A DNA stretch of 64,000 nucleotides from DASPSM01 sp963800135 (GTDB lineage Bacteria > Planctomycetota > Planctomycetia > Planctomycetales > Planctomycetaceae). The stretch's first letter is position 1; the number at the start of each line of letters is the position of its first letter. The notes under the pieces were generated by a model. It was not told where the DNA came from and did no database searches. It was given only the letters and a program-made list of their open reading frames with translations. Shown one piece after another: positions 1 to 8,439 of this stretch. Both the position numbers and the translations under genes were made by a program. The stretch lies in assembly GCA_963800135.1 (NCBI GenBank), contig CAWCZR010000004.1:496001-560000 (forward strand), written 5' to 3'.

Positions 1-444
1 TACCACGTCCGCTCACTGATCGACGGCAAGGATCGCCACCTGGCCCAACTGATCGCGCAGAAGCGGTTCAGCCGGTGGCTGGTCCAAAACGGCATCTTCG
101 ACATTCCGACGATCTCGCGAGCGCTGCTCGAAACGTCGTCGGAGCGGCTGCGGATCGGATCGCTGGCTCAGCTCTTGGGCCTGCTCACGACGCAACAGAT
201 CGAAGAGGTGCGAAACAAGCAACGTTCAACGGGGGAACGGTTCGGCACGTGCGCGGTCGCCTGCGGCCTGATCAGCGAGGACCAGCTGGCCGTGCTGCTG
301 GCCATTCAGGCCGAGCCGCCCAATCTACTGGCGCGAACGCTGACGACGTTGGGTCTACTCGAGAAGAACCGCGCCGACGATCTGCTGTCGCAATATCGGC
401 TGTTCCTGGCCGACGTGCAGTCGAGCGCGCCGGCGATCGTCTGA
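1..444 (+). CDS. C-terminal part of a GspE-N-like (MshEN-like) protein, 5' truncated
   Basis: The reading frame is open from the first base to a TGA at 442-444, so the gene begins left of the window and only its last 147 residues are seen. The visible part is soluble and mostly helical. It contains short segments such as LLGLLTTQQIEEV and CGLISEDQLAVLLAIQ that resemble the repeated 'G-L-(I/L)-(T/S)-x-x-Q-L' pattern of the GspE/MshEN N-terminal domain, which often binds nucleotides or partner proteins in secretion and signalling proteins. No ATPase motifs lie in the visible part. Planctomycetes often attach such domains to larger regulators, so the full protein cannot be named. Confidence is high that it is coding, low for function. 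Confidence 0.7.
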   Translation, partial: YHVRSLIDGKDRHLAQLIAQKRFSRWLVQNGIFDIPTISRALLETSSERLRIGSLAQLLGLLTTQQIEEVRNKQRSTGERFGTCAVACGLISEDQLAVLLAIQAEPPNLLARTLTTLGLLEKNRADDLLSQYRLFLADVQSSAPAIV

Positions 445-470
445 CGCCACAACGCAGCCGCCGCCAATCG

Positions 471-1370
471 TCACTTTTCCAGGTCGACCCGCACGTTATA
501 CGACTTGAGCTCGGCCACTTGTTGCTTGGCGGCCGTCTCGGTCAGCGGGTTTCCCTTCAAGTAGAGAAACCAATAAGGGGCAAACCGCCGATCTCCCTCG
601 GCGTCCTTCTTGGCCATCGCCACGAGGACGGCGAGGTCGGTGACTTTGTTGCCTTCGAGCATGGTGTGGCGGAGCTCAGTCATTCCTGAGAGGGGGGACA
701 GGTCGCTCACCTGGTTGCCACGAAGGTCGAGTTCCTCGATCCACTTCAGCCCCTTGAGGGGCGACAGATCGCTCACCTGGTCCCCCTCGAGGTACAGCGA
801 AACCAGTTTTTCGAGTCCCGCCACGGCTTCCAGCGACCGCACCTTGTTCTTGGAGAGATCGAGCGTCGTGAGCTTCTTGAGATCCTTGAGCGGCTGCAGG
901 CTCTCGATCTTGTTCGAGTCGAGCTTGAGGTATTGCAGTTTCACCAGGGGGGCGAGCGGCGCAACGTCGCTGATCTGGTTCCGCGCCAGGTCGAGCGTCT
1001 GCACGTTCACCAGTGGCAACAGCGGCTTGAGATCGACGATCTCGTTGCCGGCTAACTCCAGCGACTCAACGTTCACACACTTCTCGAGGCCGGCCAGACT
1101 CTTGATCTTCCGATTGGCCCCGTGAAGGAAATAGAGGTTCGACAAATCCTCCTCTTTCAGGTCCTCTTTCTCACCCTTTTTCAGATCTTCCCGCACTGCC
1201 GCCTCGAGGGCCTTGTCGGCAAAGAGCGGAGCCGGGGCCTTTTTCTCCGGCGCTGGCGCGGGTTTCGTCGGTTCGGGTTTCGCGGGCGCCGGCTTGGGTT
1301 TCTTGTCCGCGCTTTGGACCGCCGAGGCCGAGAGAATCACCAGGAATAGGGCGACGGAAAGGCGTTTCAT
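471..1370 (-). CDS. exported leucine-rich-repeat protein
   Basis: A 299-residue protein starting with a signal peptide (MKRLSVALFLVILSASAVQS-A), followed by a Lys/Pro/Ala-rich linker (about residues 22-48) and then a run of about eight internalin-like leucine-rich repeats of 22 residues with the pattern L-x-x-L-x-x-L-x-L-x-x-N-x-(I/V)-x-D-(I/L)-x-P-L (about 80-260). Such repeats form a curved scaffold for protein binding outside the cytoplasm. No catalytic domain is seen and no LPxTG or membrane anchor follows, so it is probably periplasmic or secreted. It converges on the gene to its left, with about 26 bases between the two stops. The partner is unknown. Confidence 0.8.
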   Translation of the reverse strand: MKRLSVALFLVILSASAVQSADKKPKPAPAKPEPTKPAPAPEKKAPAPLFADKALEAAVREDLKKGEKEDLKEEDLSNLYFLHGANRKIKSLAGLEKCVNVESLELAGNEIVDLKPLLPLVNVQTLDLARNQISDVAPLAPLVKLQYLKLDSNKIESLQPLKDLKKLTTLDLSKNKVRSLEAVAGLEKLVSLYLEGDQVSDLSPLKGLKWIEELDLRGNQVSDLSPLSGMTELRHTMLEGNKVTDLAVLVAMAKKDAEGDRRFAPYWFLYLKGNPLTETAAKQQVAELKSYNVRVDLEK

Positions 1371-1497
1371 CGTGCGAAGTCCTCGAAGGCGGCAAGGCGT
1401 GAGAGTGGGCGGTTCTTCGGCAGGTTGGAGGTCTCAATCGCCAGTCTAACGGGCCGAGATGGGGACGCTCAACTCAATTCGCCCGAACTCCGCAGTC

Positions 1498-3066
1498 TCA
1501 CGCTGTCTCGGAGCTGCGGACCAACAGAGCCTGGTATCCGCCGTCGCTCGGACGGCCGGGGACCTGATGCCATTCCTCCACGAGCGACAGCGTCGACTCG
1601 CGGTCCAGCACGGCACGGACGACTTGTTCGTTTTCCTGGGGTTCGATGCTGCAAGTCGAGTAAAGGATCCGCCCGCCGGGACGCAGTCGACGGCAAGCGG
1701 ACTGCAGCAGCTCCAGCTGCTGCGCCGCCAACTCGTCGATCTCGGCGGGCTTGATCCGCCAGCGGGCCTCCGGACGTTTGCCCAACACGCCCGTATTGGA
1801 GCAGGGGACGTCCGCCAGAATTGCGTCGAAGGGACCGGCGGCCGGACCGAGAGCCGTCGTCGCGTTCGGCGACGCGTGTTGATGCTCGCGAACGAGTAGC
1901 GGCTGGACGATAGAGATTCCCAGTCGAGTGCAATTCTCGGTTACGCGCGCCAGGCGATCCGCTCGGATGTCCGTGGCGACAATCGTGCCCCGATTCTCCA
2001 TCCGCTCGGCAATATGCGTCGTCTTCGTTCCCGGAGCGGCACACAGGTCGAGAACCGTTTCACCCGGCTTGGGAGCCAACCTCTCGACCGCCTGCATGGC
2101 CGACTCGTCCTGCACCGAGAACAGACCTTCGGAGAAACCGGGCAAAGTGTCGACGCGAGCGGTTCCTTCCAGACGAATCGCGGCCGGCAGTGATCCCTCC
2201 GTCGCGGCGATTCCGCCCTCGGCCAGTAGCTGCAGTATTGTGTCACGATTCGTCTTCAAGGAGTTCACACGCAACGTCAGCGCGGCCGGTTGATTGAACC
2301 AAAACCCGATCCGGCACAACTCCTCGAAGTCAAACCGCTCGAGCCAGCGGCCAACAATCCAGCGTGGGAAGCTGAACGCCTCGCCAAAGTAGCCGGCTGC
2401 CTCAACCGATGGTTCGGGAAACACAGCATTGGATATGCACCGAAAACGTCCCTCCGAGACGGGCACCGCCGTCGTTGCGGGCGTCGTTCGCAACTCGTCG
2501 ATGAGCATGCGCTCGACGCTGCGCAGCACGCCGTTCAAAAATCCCGACCAGCGTTCGCGGCCGATCGCTTTGGCCAAGGCCACAGTCTCGTTGACCGCCG
2601 CATAAGCCGGAACCGAGTCGAGAAACACCAGTTGGTAGGTGCCGAGCTGCAACAGCGTCCACAATTCTCCTTCGATCCGGTGGCGCGGGCGCTGGATGAG
2701 CGGACGGAGGATCGCGTCGAGCGTGGCTTCGCGGCGGACGACGCCGTTCGTCAGCTCCACCGCCAGCCGCCGCTCGTCGGCAGACGCGAGAGCCCCATTC
2801 TGGAAAAACGGCTCAAGCAGCGTCGACACAAAGCGGCCGCCGTTCTTGTACTCGCTCAGCACGGCAAAGGCGACGTCGCGGCGCTCCGCCCGTGGGCGAT
2901 CAGCCGTTCCCGCCGAAACCGCCGCTTGCGAGGAGCGTGCTTCACACGGCCTCCCCGGTGCCGTGGCAAACAGCCGCCAGGTCGTCGAAGAACGCCGGAT
3001 ACGTTTTGGCGACGCAGGCCGGGTTGGCAATGCGAATTCCCCCGACTCGCAGGCCGATGAGCGCAA
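1498..3066 (-). CDS. rsmB: 16S rRNA (cytosine-C5)-methyltransferase RsmB/Sun
   Basis: The frame encodes an N-terminal NusB-like RNA-binding domain (RRDVAFAVLSEYKNGG, DAILRPLIQRPRHR, LGTYQLVFLDSVPAYAAVNETV) and a C-terminal Rossmann methyltransferase domain with the SAM motif DLCAAPGTKTTHIAERM, the PCS motif of motif IV (ADVPCSNTGVLGKRPEARW) and the YSTCSI motif VI. Two active cysteines in these motifs are typical of m5C RNA methyltransferases. It methylates C967 of 16S rRNA in the cytoplasm. The start is uncertain: the only ATG of the frame is at 3066, which overlaps the end of aroA by about 125 bases, and there is no ATG, GTG or TTG between that overlap and the first conserved residues. It probably starts at or just inside the aroA overlap, so the two genes are likely co-transcribed. 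Confidence 0.9.
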   Translation of the reverse strand: MRSSACESGEFALPTRPASPKRIRRSSTTWRLFATAPGRPCEARSSQAAVSAGTADRPRAERRDVAFAVLSEYKNGGRFVSTLLEPFFQNGALASADERRLAVELTNGVVRREATLDAILRPLIQRPRHRIEGELWTLLQLGTYQLVFLDSVPAYAAVNETVALAKAIGRERWSGFLNGVLRSVERMLIDELRTTPATTAVPVSEGRFRCISNAVFPEPSVEAAGYFGEAFSFPRWIVGRWLERFDFEELCRIGFWFNQPAALTLRVNSLKTNRDTILQLLAEGGIAATEGSLPAAIRLEGTARVDTLPGFSEGLFSVQDESAMQAVERLAPKPGETVLDLCAAPGTKTTHIAERMENRGTIVATDIRADRLARVTENCTRLGISIVQPLLVREHQHASPNATTALGPAAGPFDAILADVPCSNTGVLGKRPEARWRIKPAEIDELAAQQLELLQSACRRLRPGGRILYSTCSIEPQENEQVVRAVLDRESTLSLVEEWHQVPGRPSDGGYQALLVRSSETA

Positions 3067-4261
3067 AGCTCATCGCCATTCGGTGGTCATCGTACGTCTC
3101 GACAATGCCCGGACGAATCCGCGGCGAGCCGCCCGCCGTGGGACGAATCGTGAGGCCGTCGTCGTGCTCTTGGGCGTCGATCCCCAGGCGATTGAGTTCA
3201 GTGACCACGGCATGAATTCGGTCGGTCTCTTTGTGGCGGACATGCGCGATATTGCGGATCCGCGTTGGGCCCTGAGCAAAGACAGCCACTGCTGCCAGCG
3301 TCTGGGCCGTGTCGCTGATGGCATTCATGTCGACGTCGACGCCCCGCAGCGAGCCTGCCCGAAGGCGGATCGAATCCGCGTCCCACTGCACCGTGCAGCC
3401 CATCTGTTCGAGCACCTTCACAAACTGCACGTCCCCTTGCAGCGAGTCTCGTGACAATCCCTCAACCGTTACGTCTCCGCCCGTAATGGCGGCAGCGGCA
3501 AAGAAGTAGCTGGCGGCCGACGCATCGGGCTCTATCGCGAACGTTCGCCCTCGATAGCGCTGCGGCTCGATGCGGTAGCCCCCCGGCCGCGTCTGGACCT
3601 TCACACCGAAGTCTGCCATCAGCCGGACCGTCATCGTGACGTACGGTTCCGAAACGAGCGGTCCGTGCAGGGCCAGTTCCACAGCGGTCGACGCACACGG
3701 GACTGACAGAAGAAGCGCGCTCAAGAACTGGCTCGAAAGATCGGCCGCGACGGTCGCCTTTCCGCCGGGCAGGCCGTTCGCCCGAACCGAAACCGGTGGG
3801 GAACCGCGGACCCCCTCACAACGGACTGACGCACCCAACTCGTTCAAAGCGTCGCAAAGCGGGCCGATCGGCCGCTGGCGCATCCGCGCATTGCCGTCGA
3901 GCCGGCGGGTGCCATGACCCAGACAGGCCGCCGCCGTCAGGAACCGAATGCTGGTCCCGCTGTTCTCCAGCCACAGTTCGGCGGACTCGGCCGGCGGCCG
4001 GCCGGCACAACCGTCAATTTCGATCGTTTGGGAGGCCAGAGCGTGTGACACCCGCAGGCCGAGCCGCCGCAGGCTCTCGATCATCACCCGGGTATCGTCG
4101 CTGTCGAGCGCGCCGGTCAGCCGCGACGTTCCGTCGGCCAAGGCGGCCACGACTAGCGCGCGGTTCGTGATGCTTTTGGAGCCCGGCGGACGGACGGTCG
4201 CCCGGATCGGCCGCTCAAGCGGCTGGATCGCGATCGACGGCTGTGGTTGTCCTTGGTCCAT
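2942..4261 (-). CDS. aroA: 3-phosphoshikimate 1-carboxyvinyltransferase (EPSP synthase)
   Basis: Transfers enolpyruvate from PEP to shikimate-3-phosphate, the sixth step of the shikimate pathway. Family motifs are plain: PPGSKSITNRALVVAAL at residues 25-41 with the phosphate-binding Lys, SGTSIRFLTAAACLG, the LSSQFLSALLL substrate loop, DASAASYFFAAAAI, and DHRMAMSFALIGL near the C-terminus. The frame stays open for 92 codons upstream, but the ATG at 4261 gives 439 residues, the normal family length, and places the family N-terminus right after the start. rsmB follows on the same strand with overlapping coding. A second aromatic-pathway gene, aroF, lies about 21 kb away and is not part of this unit. 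Confidence 0.95.
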   Translation of the reverse strand: MDQGQPQPSIAIQPLERPIRATVRPPGSKSITNRALVVAALADGTSRLTGALDSDDTRVMIESLRRLGLRVSHALASQTIEIDGCAGRPPAESAELWLENSGTSIRFLTAAACLGHGTRRLDGNARMRQRPIGPLCDALNELGASVRCEGVRGSPPVSVRANGLPGGKATVAADLSSQFLSALLLSVPCASTAVELALHGPLVSEPYVTMTVRLMADFGVKVQTRPGGYRIEPQRYRGRTFAIEPDASAASYFFAAAAITGGDVTVEGLSRDSLQGDVQFVKVLEQMGCTVQWDADSIRLRAGSLRGVDVDMNAISDTAQTLAAVAVFAQGPTRIRNIAHVRHKETDRIHAVVTELNRLGIDAQEHDDGLTIRPTAGGSPRIRPGIVETYDDHRMAMSFALIGLRVGGIRIANPACVAKTYPAFFDDLAAVCHGTGEAV

Positions 4262-4596
4262 TCCGATCGATTGTAACGGATCGCCTGTGGGCTGAGCGCC
4301 CGGCGGGAACGAGCCGGCGTCTGCCGTCTGGGCACTCGAAGATTCCCTGGCAAACCCGCAACCGCGTAACCATACGCACGACACGACCGATCGGCAGAGT
4401 CGTTTCTTGAACGCTCGATCGACGGAAGTCCGTGGGGGCGGTGACAGTTGATTGCAACGGACACTCAGCGCGCGTCGATATTCTTTGACATCCCGGCGGG
4501 AAGCGAGCGATTGCGCGCTCCGCCCCGTGCCGGACACAAGGCGATCCTCCGCAAGACTGACACCGGCGATTAGCGACAGGCAAGGACGGGCGTTTG
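4262..4596. other. divergent intergenic region between aroA and a membrane-anchored hypothetical gene
   Basis: About 335 bases hold the 5' regions of two divergent genes. Frames stay open in several directions because of the high GC content, but none shows conserved motifs. No strong promoter box, riboswitch or repeat was recognised. A purine-rich AGGACGGG at 4583-4590 is a plausible ribosome binding site for the plus-strand gene at 4597. Confidence 0.4.
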
Positions 4597-5208
4597 ATGA
4601 ATCTGCGGGTCTTCGTGCTGATCGCGGCGATGGCCGCCTTCGGGGCCCTTTGGTCCTCGGACGGACGCTATCAAGCCGAGCAAGCGGCGATCGTCCGCGC
4701 CGAGCGCGCCCGCGCGACCAACGTCGCCTTCGTCACTCGGCTCGGCCGGGTCGTCGCGATTCCGACCGTCAGCCGGACGGCGAAGCCCGCGATGTCCGTC
4801 AGACACGATAGGAGTGAAATCAGTCGGACCCAGGCGGTTCTCACACTGCAGGCGCTGCTTTCCGCGGAGAAGACGCAGCCGTTTCTCCACGTGACGGCCA
4901 ACGAAATCGTCGCGCAGGTCTCCGTGGAGCGATTAGCCATCGTCGGAATCCTGGGCATCGATCCGGGGAACGACGTCACTCGGCTCACTGCTGGCGTCGC
5001 TCTCGCGAGGACCCGGCTCGAAGAACGACTGTGCCTGCTGCGGTTCCGCACGCGACAAGCGGCTTACTTCGCCAGCCGCCGGATGGTCACTTTCCTCCGC
5101 GCGATGTCGACCGCTCCGCAAGCGACGGGGGCCGGTCGGATCGTGATCCGCGAGGTGCCGATCGAGGCATCGCAAGCGCCGGCCACGGCAGGCCCTCAGA
5201 CGCGCTAG
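4597..5208 (+). CDS. hypothetical protein with N-terminal membrane anchor
   Basis: A 203-residue frame that begins with a hydrophobic segment (LRVFVLIAAMAAFGALW) fitting a signal anchor, then a soluble helical region rich in Ala, Arg and Val. The ATG at 4597 has a purine-rich AGGACGGG a few bases upstream. The final third (RLEERLCLLRFRTRQAAYFASRRMVTFLRAM) is basic and helical. I recognise no family. It stands alone between divergent aroA and the leuA promoter. Several antisense frames overlap it, so coding status rests mainly on the hydrophobic N-terminus and the ribosome binding site. Confidence 0.5.
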   Translation: MNLRVFVLIAAMAAFGALWSSDGRYQAEQAAIVRAERARATNVAFVTRLGRVVAIPTVSRTAKPAMSVRHDRSEISRTQAVLTLQALLSAEKTQPFLHVTANEIVAQVSVERLAIVGILGIDPGNDVTRLTAGVALARTRLEERLCLLRFRTRQAAYFASRRMVTFLRAMSTAPQATGAGRIVIREVPIEASQAPATAGPQTR

Positions 5209-5304
5209 CCGTGTAGTAACCTGGGCGTTTGTCACGTCGCTCACTTGAGCAACCACCGCACTGGCAAAGGGGCTTCGGCCGCATCTGGCTGCGAAACGCG
5301 CCAC

Positions 5305-5333
5305 TTGACCTGCCGGCCGCCGCGGGCTAGACT
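5305..5333 (+). promoter_or_regulatory. sigma70-type promoter of the leu leader
   Basis: TTGACC at 5305-5310 and TAGACT at 5328-5333 are separated by exactly 17 bases, a good match to the -35/-10 layout. Transcription would start near 5340, about 24 bases ahead of the GTG of the leader peptide, giving a leader transcript of about 215 bases before leuA. Confidence 0.6.
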
Positions 5334-5363
5334 CGCAATGTCCTTGGACAAAAGGTTGAAAAC

Positions 5364-5429
5364 GTGTTCGGTCGCGGTCTACTGCTGAGCCTGCTGCTTA
5401 TCCTTCCGCCCTGTGCGGAGAGGTCTTAG
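5364..5429 (+). CDS. leuL: leucine-rich leader peptide of the leuA attenuator
   Basis: A 21-codon frame with start GTG at 5364 and stop TAG at 5427-5429. Seven of its residues are leucine, packed as LLLSLLLIL at codons 6-14 (codons CTA CTG CTG AGC CTG CTG CTT ATC CTT). A weak AAAGG ribosome site lies at 5351-5355. It sits directly behind a promoter and ahead of a terminator hairpin upstream of leuA, the classic arrangement in which ribosomes stall at Leu codons when charged tRNA-Leu is scarce. Leu-rich leaders before leuA are established for enterobacteria and some actinobacteria. The symbol is given by analogy of position and composition, not by sequence homology. The peptide could also be read as a short hydrophobic signal-like ORF, but the RNA structure described separately favours attenuation. 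Confidence 0.7.
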   Translation: MFGRGLLLSLLLILPPCAERS

Positions 5430-5474
5430 GTTCAGTTCGCGGCCGTTCCCTGACTGATACAAACCCTGAGACCT
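5421..5474 (+). promoter_or_regulatory. predicted antiterminator of the leuA attenuator
   Basis: AGGTCTTAGG at 5421-5430, covering the last codons and stop of the leader peptide, can pair over ten positions (one G-U) with CCTGAGACCT at 5465-5474, which is the left arm of the terminator. The two structures exclude each other. A ribosome that reaches the leader stop codon would cover the 5421 arm and allow termination; one stalled on the Leu codons (ending at 5405) would leave it free and allow readthrough into leuA. The pairing was found by eye, not by folding software. Confidence 0.6.
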
Positions 5475-5493
5475 GTGGTCTCGGGGTTTTTTT
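5461..5493 (+). terminator. intrinsic terminator (attenuator) upstream of leuA
   Basis: A 13-base-pair stem: 5461-5473 pairs with 5477-5489 around a TGT loop, with one G-U pair, followed by a T run at 5487-5493. The GC-rich inner ten pairs plus the T run make a strong rho-independent terminator. It lies 61 bases before the leuA start and downstream of the leader peptide, so it would terminate leuA transcription prematurely rather than end an upstream gene. Confidence 0.8.
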
Positions 5494-5554
5494 GTTGCCC
5501 GTTTTGTTCGTACTCTTGTTGTTGCGGTGACTCGATCTGATGGGAGTTTGAGCC

Positions 5555-7129
5555 ATGTCGGCCGAGAAGCGAGAAAAGATCACGATCTTCGACACCACCC
5601 TGCGCGACGGCGAGCAATCGCCCGGCTGCAGCATGAACACGGCTGAAAAGCTGGAAGTCGCGCGGGCCCTGGTGGAGCTGGGGGTCGACGTGATCGAAGC
5701 CGGCTTCCCCATCGCATCGCCGGGCGACTTTGAGGCCGTGCGGGAAATCGCCCGCCAATTCGGCGATCGCACCGTGATCTGTGGACTGGCGCGCTGCCTC
5801 GAGGAAGACGTCGATCGGGCCTGGGAGGCGCTCAAGGACGCGGAGCGGCCGCGGATTCACGTTTTTCTGGCGACGAGCGCCATCCATCGCGAGTTCAAGC
5901 TCAAGATGGCCAAGGAAGAGATCGTGCGGCAGACGGTAGAGATGGTGAAGCGTGCTGTCGACTATTGCCCGAACGTCGAGTTCTCGCCCGAAGACGCCTC
6001 GCGGACCGAGCTCGATTTCCTCTGCGAAGTCGTCGAGAAGGCCATCGAGGCCGGGGCGACGACAGTCAACATTCCGGACACGGTCGGCTATGCCGTGCCG
6101 GCCCACTATCGGCACGTCTTCGAGTATCTGAAAAAGCACGTGCCCAACATCGGCAAGGCTGTGTTGAGCGCCCACTGTCACGACGATTTGGGACTGGGTG
6201 TCGCCAATAGCCTGGCTGCAATCGAGGGGGGCGCCCGGCAAGTCGAGTGCACGATCAACGGGCTGGGTGAGCGGGCCGGCAACGCGGCCCTCGAGGAAAT
6301 TGTGATGGCGCTCAAAACGCGGGCCGACTATTTTGGCTGCGACACCGGCATCCAGACCACCCGCTTGTACCCGACCAGCCATCTCGTCTCGAACATCACG
6401 GGGATGAAGATCCAGCGAAACAAAGCGATTGTGGGCCAGAACGCGTTCGCCCACGAGGCGGGCATTCATCAGCATGGCATGCTGCAGGAGCGGACGACGT
6501 ACGAGATCATGCGGCCCGAGTCGGTCGGCTTCGTCGGCACGAATCTCGTGCTGGGCAAGCATAGCGGCCGCCACGCCTTTCGCGATCGCATCCAGTCTCT
6601 GGGGCACGAATTGGACGACGCCACGTTCCAAGCGGTCTTCGAGGACTTCATCGCCCTGGCCGACAAGAAGAAGGACATTTACGATTCGGATCTCGTCGCC
6701 TTGATCGAGAATCGGCTCGCCGCGACGCATGAGAAGTGGTCGCTCGTGAGCTTTCATACTTCGGCCGGCAGCGGTGCCATCCCGACCGCCACGCTTGAGC
6801 TGCAATGCGATGGGGGCGAGACCTTCCGTGACGCGGCCACGGGCGACGGCCCCATCGACGCGGTCTTCCGCGCGATCGAGCGGATTCTGGGCATTACGAC
6901 TAAGCTCGAAGATTACCAGGTCCGCAGCGTCTCCAGCGGCAAGGACGCGCTGGGCGAGGTCTCCGTGGAAGTGATTTCGGGCGGCCGGAAATTCCACGGC
7001 AAAGGCGTGAGCACCGACATCATCGAGGCCAGCACGCGGGCCTACCTCAAGGCTCTTAATAAGGCGGTCGCCGAGAAAGATTCAGGACTGGCGGCCGCGC
7101 CGCGACTCGAAGCCGCGCGGGGAGTGTGA
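5555..7129 (+). CDS. leuA: 2-isopropylmalate synthase
   Basis: First committed enzyme of leucine synthesis: condenses acetyl-CoA with 2-ketoisovalerate. 524 residues, the normal long-form length. The N-terminal TIM barrel shows DTTLRDGEQSPGCSM (residues 13-27), the metal-binding HCHDDLGLGVANSL (about 207-220) and NGLGERAGNAALEEI. The C-terminal part (about 400-505, LELQCDGGETFRDAATGDGPIDAVFRAIERI) is the LeuA dimerisation/allosteric domain that gives leucine feedback inhibition. The ATG follows a GGGAG purine stretch. Expression is probably set by the leader attenuator at 5364-5493, so leucine would control both transcription and enzyme activity. The next gene follows after nine bases. Confidence 0.97.
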   Translation: MSAEKREKITIFDTTLRDGEQSPGCSMNTAEKLEVARALVELGVDVIEAGFPIASPGDFEAVREIARQFGDRTVICGLARCLEEDVDRAWEALKDAERPRIHVFLATSAIHREFKLKMAKEEIVRQTVEMVKRAVDYCPNVEFSPEDASRTELDFLCEVVEKAIEAGATTVNIPDTVGYAVPAHYRHVFEYLKKHVPNIGKAVLSAHCHDDLGLGVANSLAAIEGGARQVECTINGLGERAGNAALEEIVMALKTRADYFGCDTGIQTTRLYPTSHLVSNITGMKIQRNKAIVGQNAFAHEAGIHQHGMLQERTTYEIMRPESVGFVGTNLVLGKHSGRHAFRDRIQSLGHELDDATFQAVFEDFIALADKKKDIYDSDLVALIENRLAATHEKWSLVSFHTSAGSGAIPTATLELQCDGGETFRDAATGDGPIDAVFRAIERILGITTKLEDYQVRSVSSGKDALGEVSVEVISGGRKFHGKGVSTDIIEASTRAYLKALNKAVAEKDSGLAAAPRLEAARGV

Positions 7130-7138
7130 ACGACCGTC

Positions 7139-7761
7139 GTGGGTCCAGACGGAACAGGCGTTCGGTCGAGGGAGTTTCCCTCGATCCAAGATCGACGGCT
7201 CTGGCTGCTGGCAGCAGCCGGGGTGGTGATTGTGGGACTCTGCGTCTTTCGAGCGACCCGCACCTACGCTCCGCAGTCGACGGTCACGGAGGCCGCCGTC
7301 ACCGGGCCGGCGCCGGCGTTCGAGCTGTACGATGAAAATTCGCCGTCGCACCTCGTGCGGCTGTCGGCCTACCTGGGCCGGCAGCGCGTGTTCGTAGTAT
7401 TTTACGACGGGTCGAACGGGGCCCACCGGTCGCAGGCCCTCGACCTGTTGCGAACGGAGTGGCCTCGCCTGCGGAAGGCCGACGTCTACGTGCTGGCAAT
7501 CAGCAAGGCCCTGCCGCAAGAGAATCGAAAAGACATGGCCCAGTTCGGCCCGTATCCGTTCCCGCTGCTGACGGACGTCGATCTCAGCGTTTATCGGGCG
7601 TGGGGCCGCTACGATGAAGAGCACCGGCAGCGGCTGGAGGGAGTCTTCCTAGTCGATCGCAAGGGAGAAGTCGCCTGGTCCCGCGAGCCGGCAGTCCGGA
7701 GCCGCTCGCCAGTCTTGCGGCCACCATGGCGGCCGTTACCGGAGACGGGGAGAACCGATGA
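7139..7761 (+). CDS. membrane-anchored redoxin (AhpC/TSA-like), apparent frameshift near the 3' end
   Basis: Begins with a GTG ten bases after leuA. An N-terminal membrane segment (LWLLAAAGVVIVGLCVF) is followed by a thioredoxin-fold domain: PAPAFELYDENS, LSAYLGRQRVFVVFYDGSNGAHRSQALDLL, and LTDVDLSVYRAWG...LEGVFLVDRKGEVAW. The usual peroxidatic Cys or CxxC is absent, so it may be a redox-inactive relative. As written, the frame ends at 7783 with a poor C-terminus. If one base is missing near 7682, the other frame reads SPEPLASLAATMAAVTGDGENR and ends with a TGA at 7759-7761 overlapping the next start as ATGA. That fit makes a single-base indel likely; the feature end uses this reading. Confidence 0.7.
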
Positions 7762-8273
7762 GCGACGAGTCTCGACCCGCTGACGGTCCGAAATCGCTCG
7801 GGGCCTCTCTCTCTCCCACGCGACCCGAGCGGCGCGTCTCGGGCCGGGCGATGGTGCTGGGAATGCTCGCCTTCGGCACGCTGACCACGGCCGCCATGTG
7901 GGTGTATTGGACGTTGCACGTCGGTCCGTTTCGTCCCCTGCAGGACGCGATTGCGGCGGCGTTCCCGCATTCGTCGCCGCGGGTTGACGGCGGCCAACGC
8001 AAGATGCACAAAGGGACTCCCAAAATTCTGCGGATCGTGATGCGGGTCGATTTCGATCCGGTGGCCGAAACGAGCCGGGGCGAAGAAGTCGTCACCGCAG
8101 TCGAGCAGATTGCCGGCAAGCACCTCGACATGAATCAGTACGACGAGTTGGACGTCTATCTCTTCCAGGGCGTCCCCGAGCAAAGCGTGAAGCAGCACGA
8201 ATACATACGGACGCTGCGTCCGGCCGGAACGTCGACGAAACCGGAGAAGGTTTCCCAGAATACCCGACCGTAA
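7758..8273 (+). CDS. hypothetical single-pass membrane protein
   Basis: 171 residues with a short cytoplasmic N-terminus, one membrane segment (MVLGMLAFGTLTTAAMWVYWTL, about 32-53) and an extracytoplasmic C-terminal domain (KILRIVMRVDFDPVAETSRGEEVVTAVEQIAGKHLDMNQYDELDVYLFQGVPEQSVKQHEYIRTL). No family is recognised. The start overlaps the predicted redoxin stop by four bases, so leuA, the redoxin and this gene probably form one transcription unit. Confidence 0.75.
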   Translation: MSDESRPADGPKSLGASLSPTRPERRVSGRAMVLGMLAFGTLTTAAMWVYWTLHVGPFRPLQDAIAAAFPHSSPRVDGGQRKMHKGTPKILRIVMRVDFDPVAETSRGEEVVTAVEQIAGKHLDMNQYDELDVYLFQGVPEQSVKQHEYIRTLRPAGTSTKPEKVSQNTRP

Positions 8274-8439
8274 CACGGCGACGACCTAACCTGTTCGCCG
8301 CATCAGCCTCACCGAACATCAGCATCGGACCAGTCTCGGGCCTTATTTCCGGTGTTGTTGGAATCCCTCAATCCGCGCCGCGTCGCCAGTCGATCAGAGT
8401 GCCAGCGATTCCGGGCGAAGCGTCTGAGGGGACTGCAGC

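Noticed and set aside
5432..6997. Long minus-strand open frame (521 residues) antisense to leuA
   Set aside because: leuA is complete and conserved; the antisense frame has no motifs and reflects high GC.
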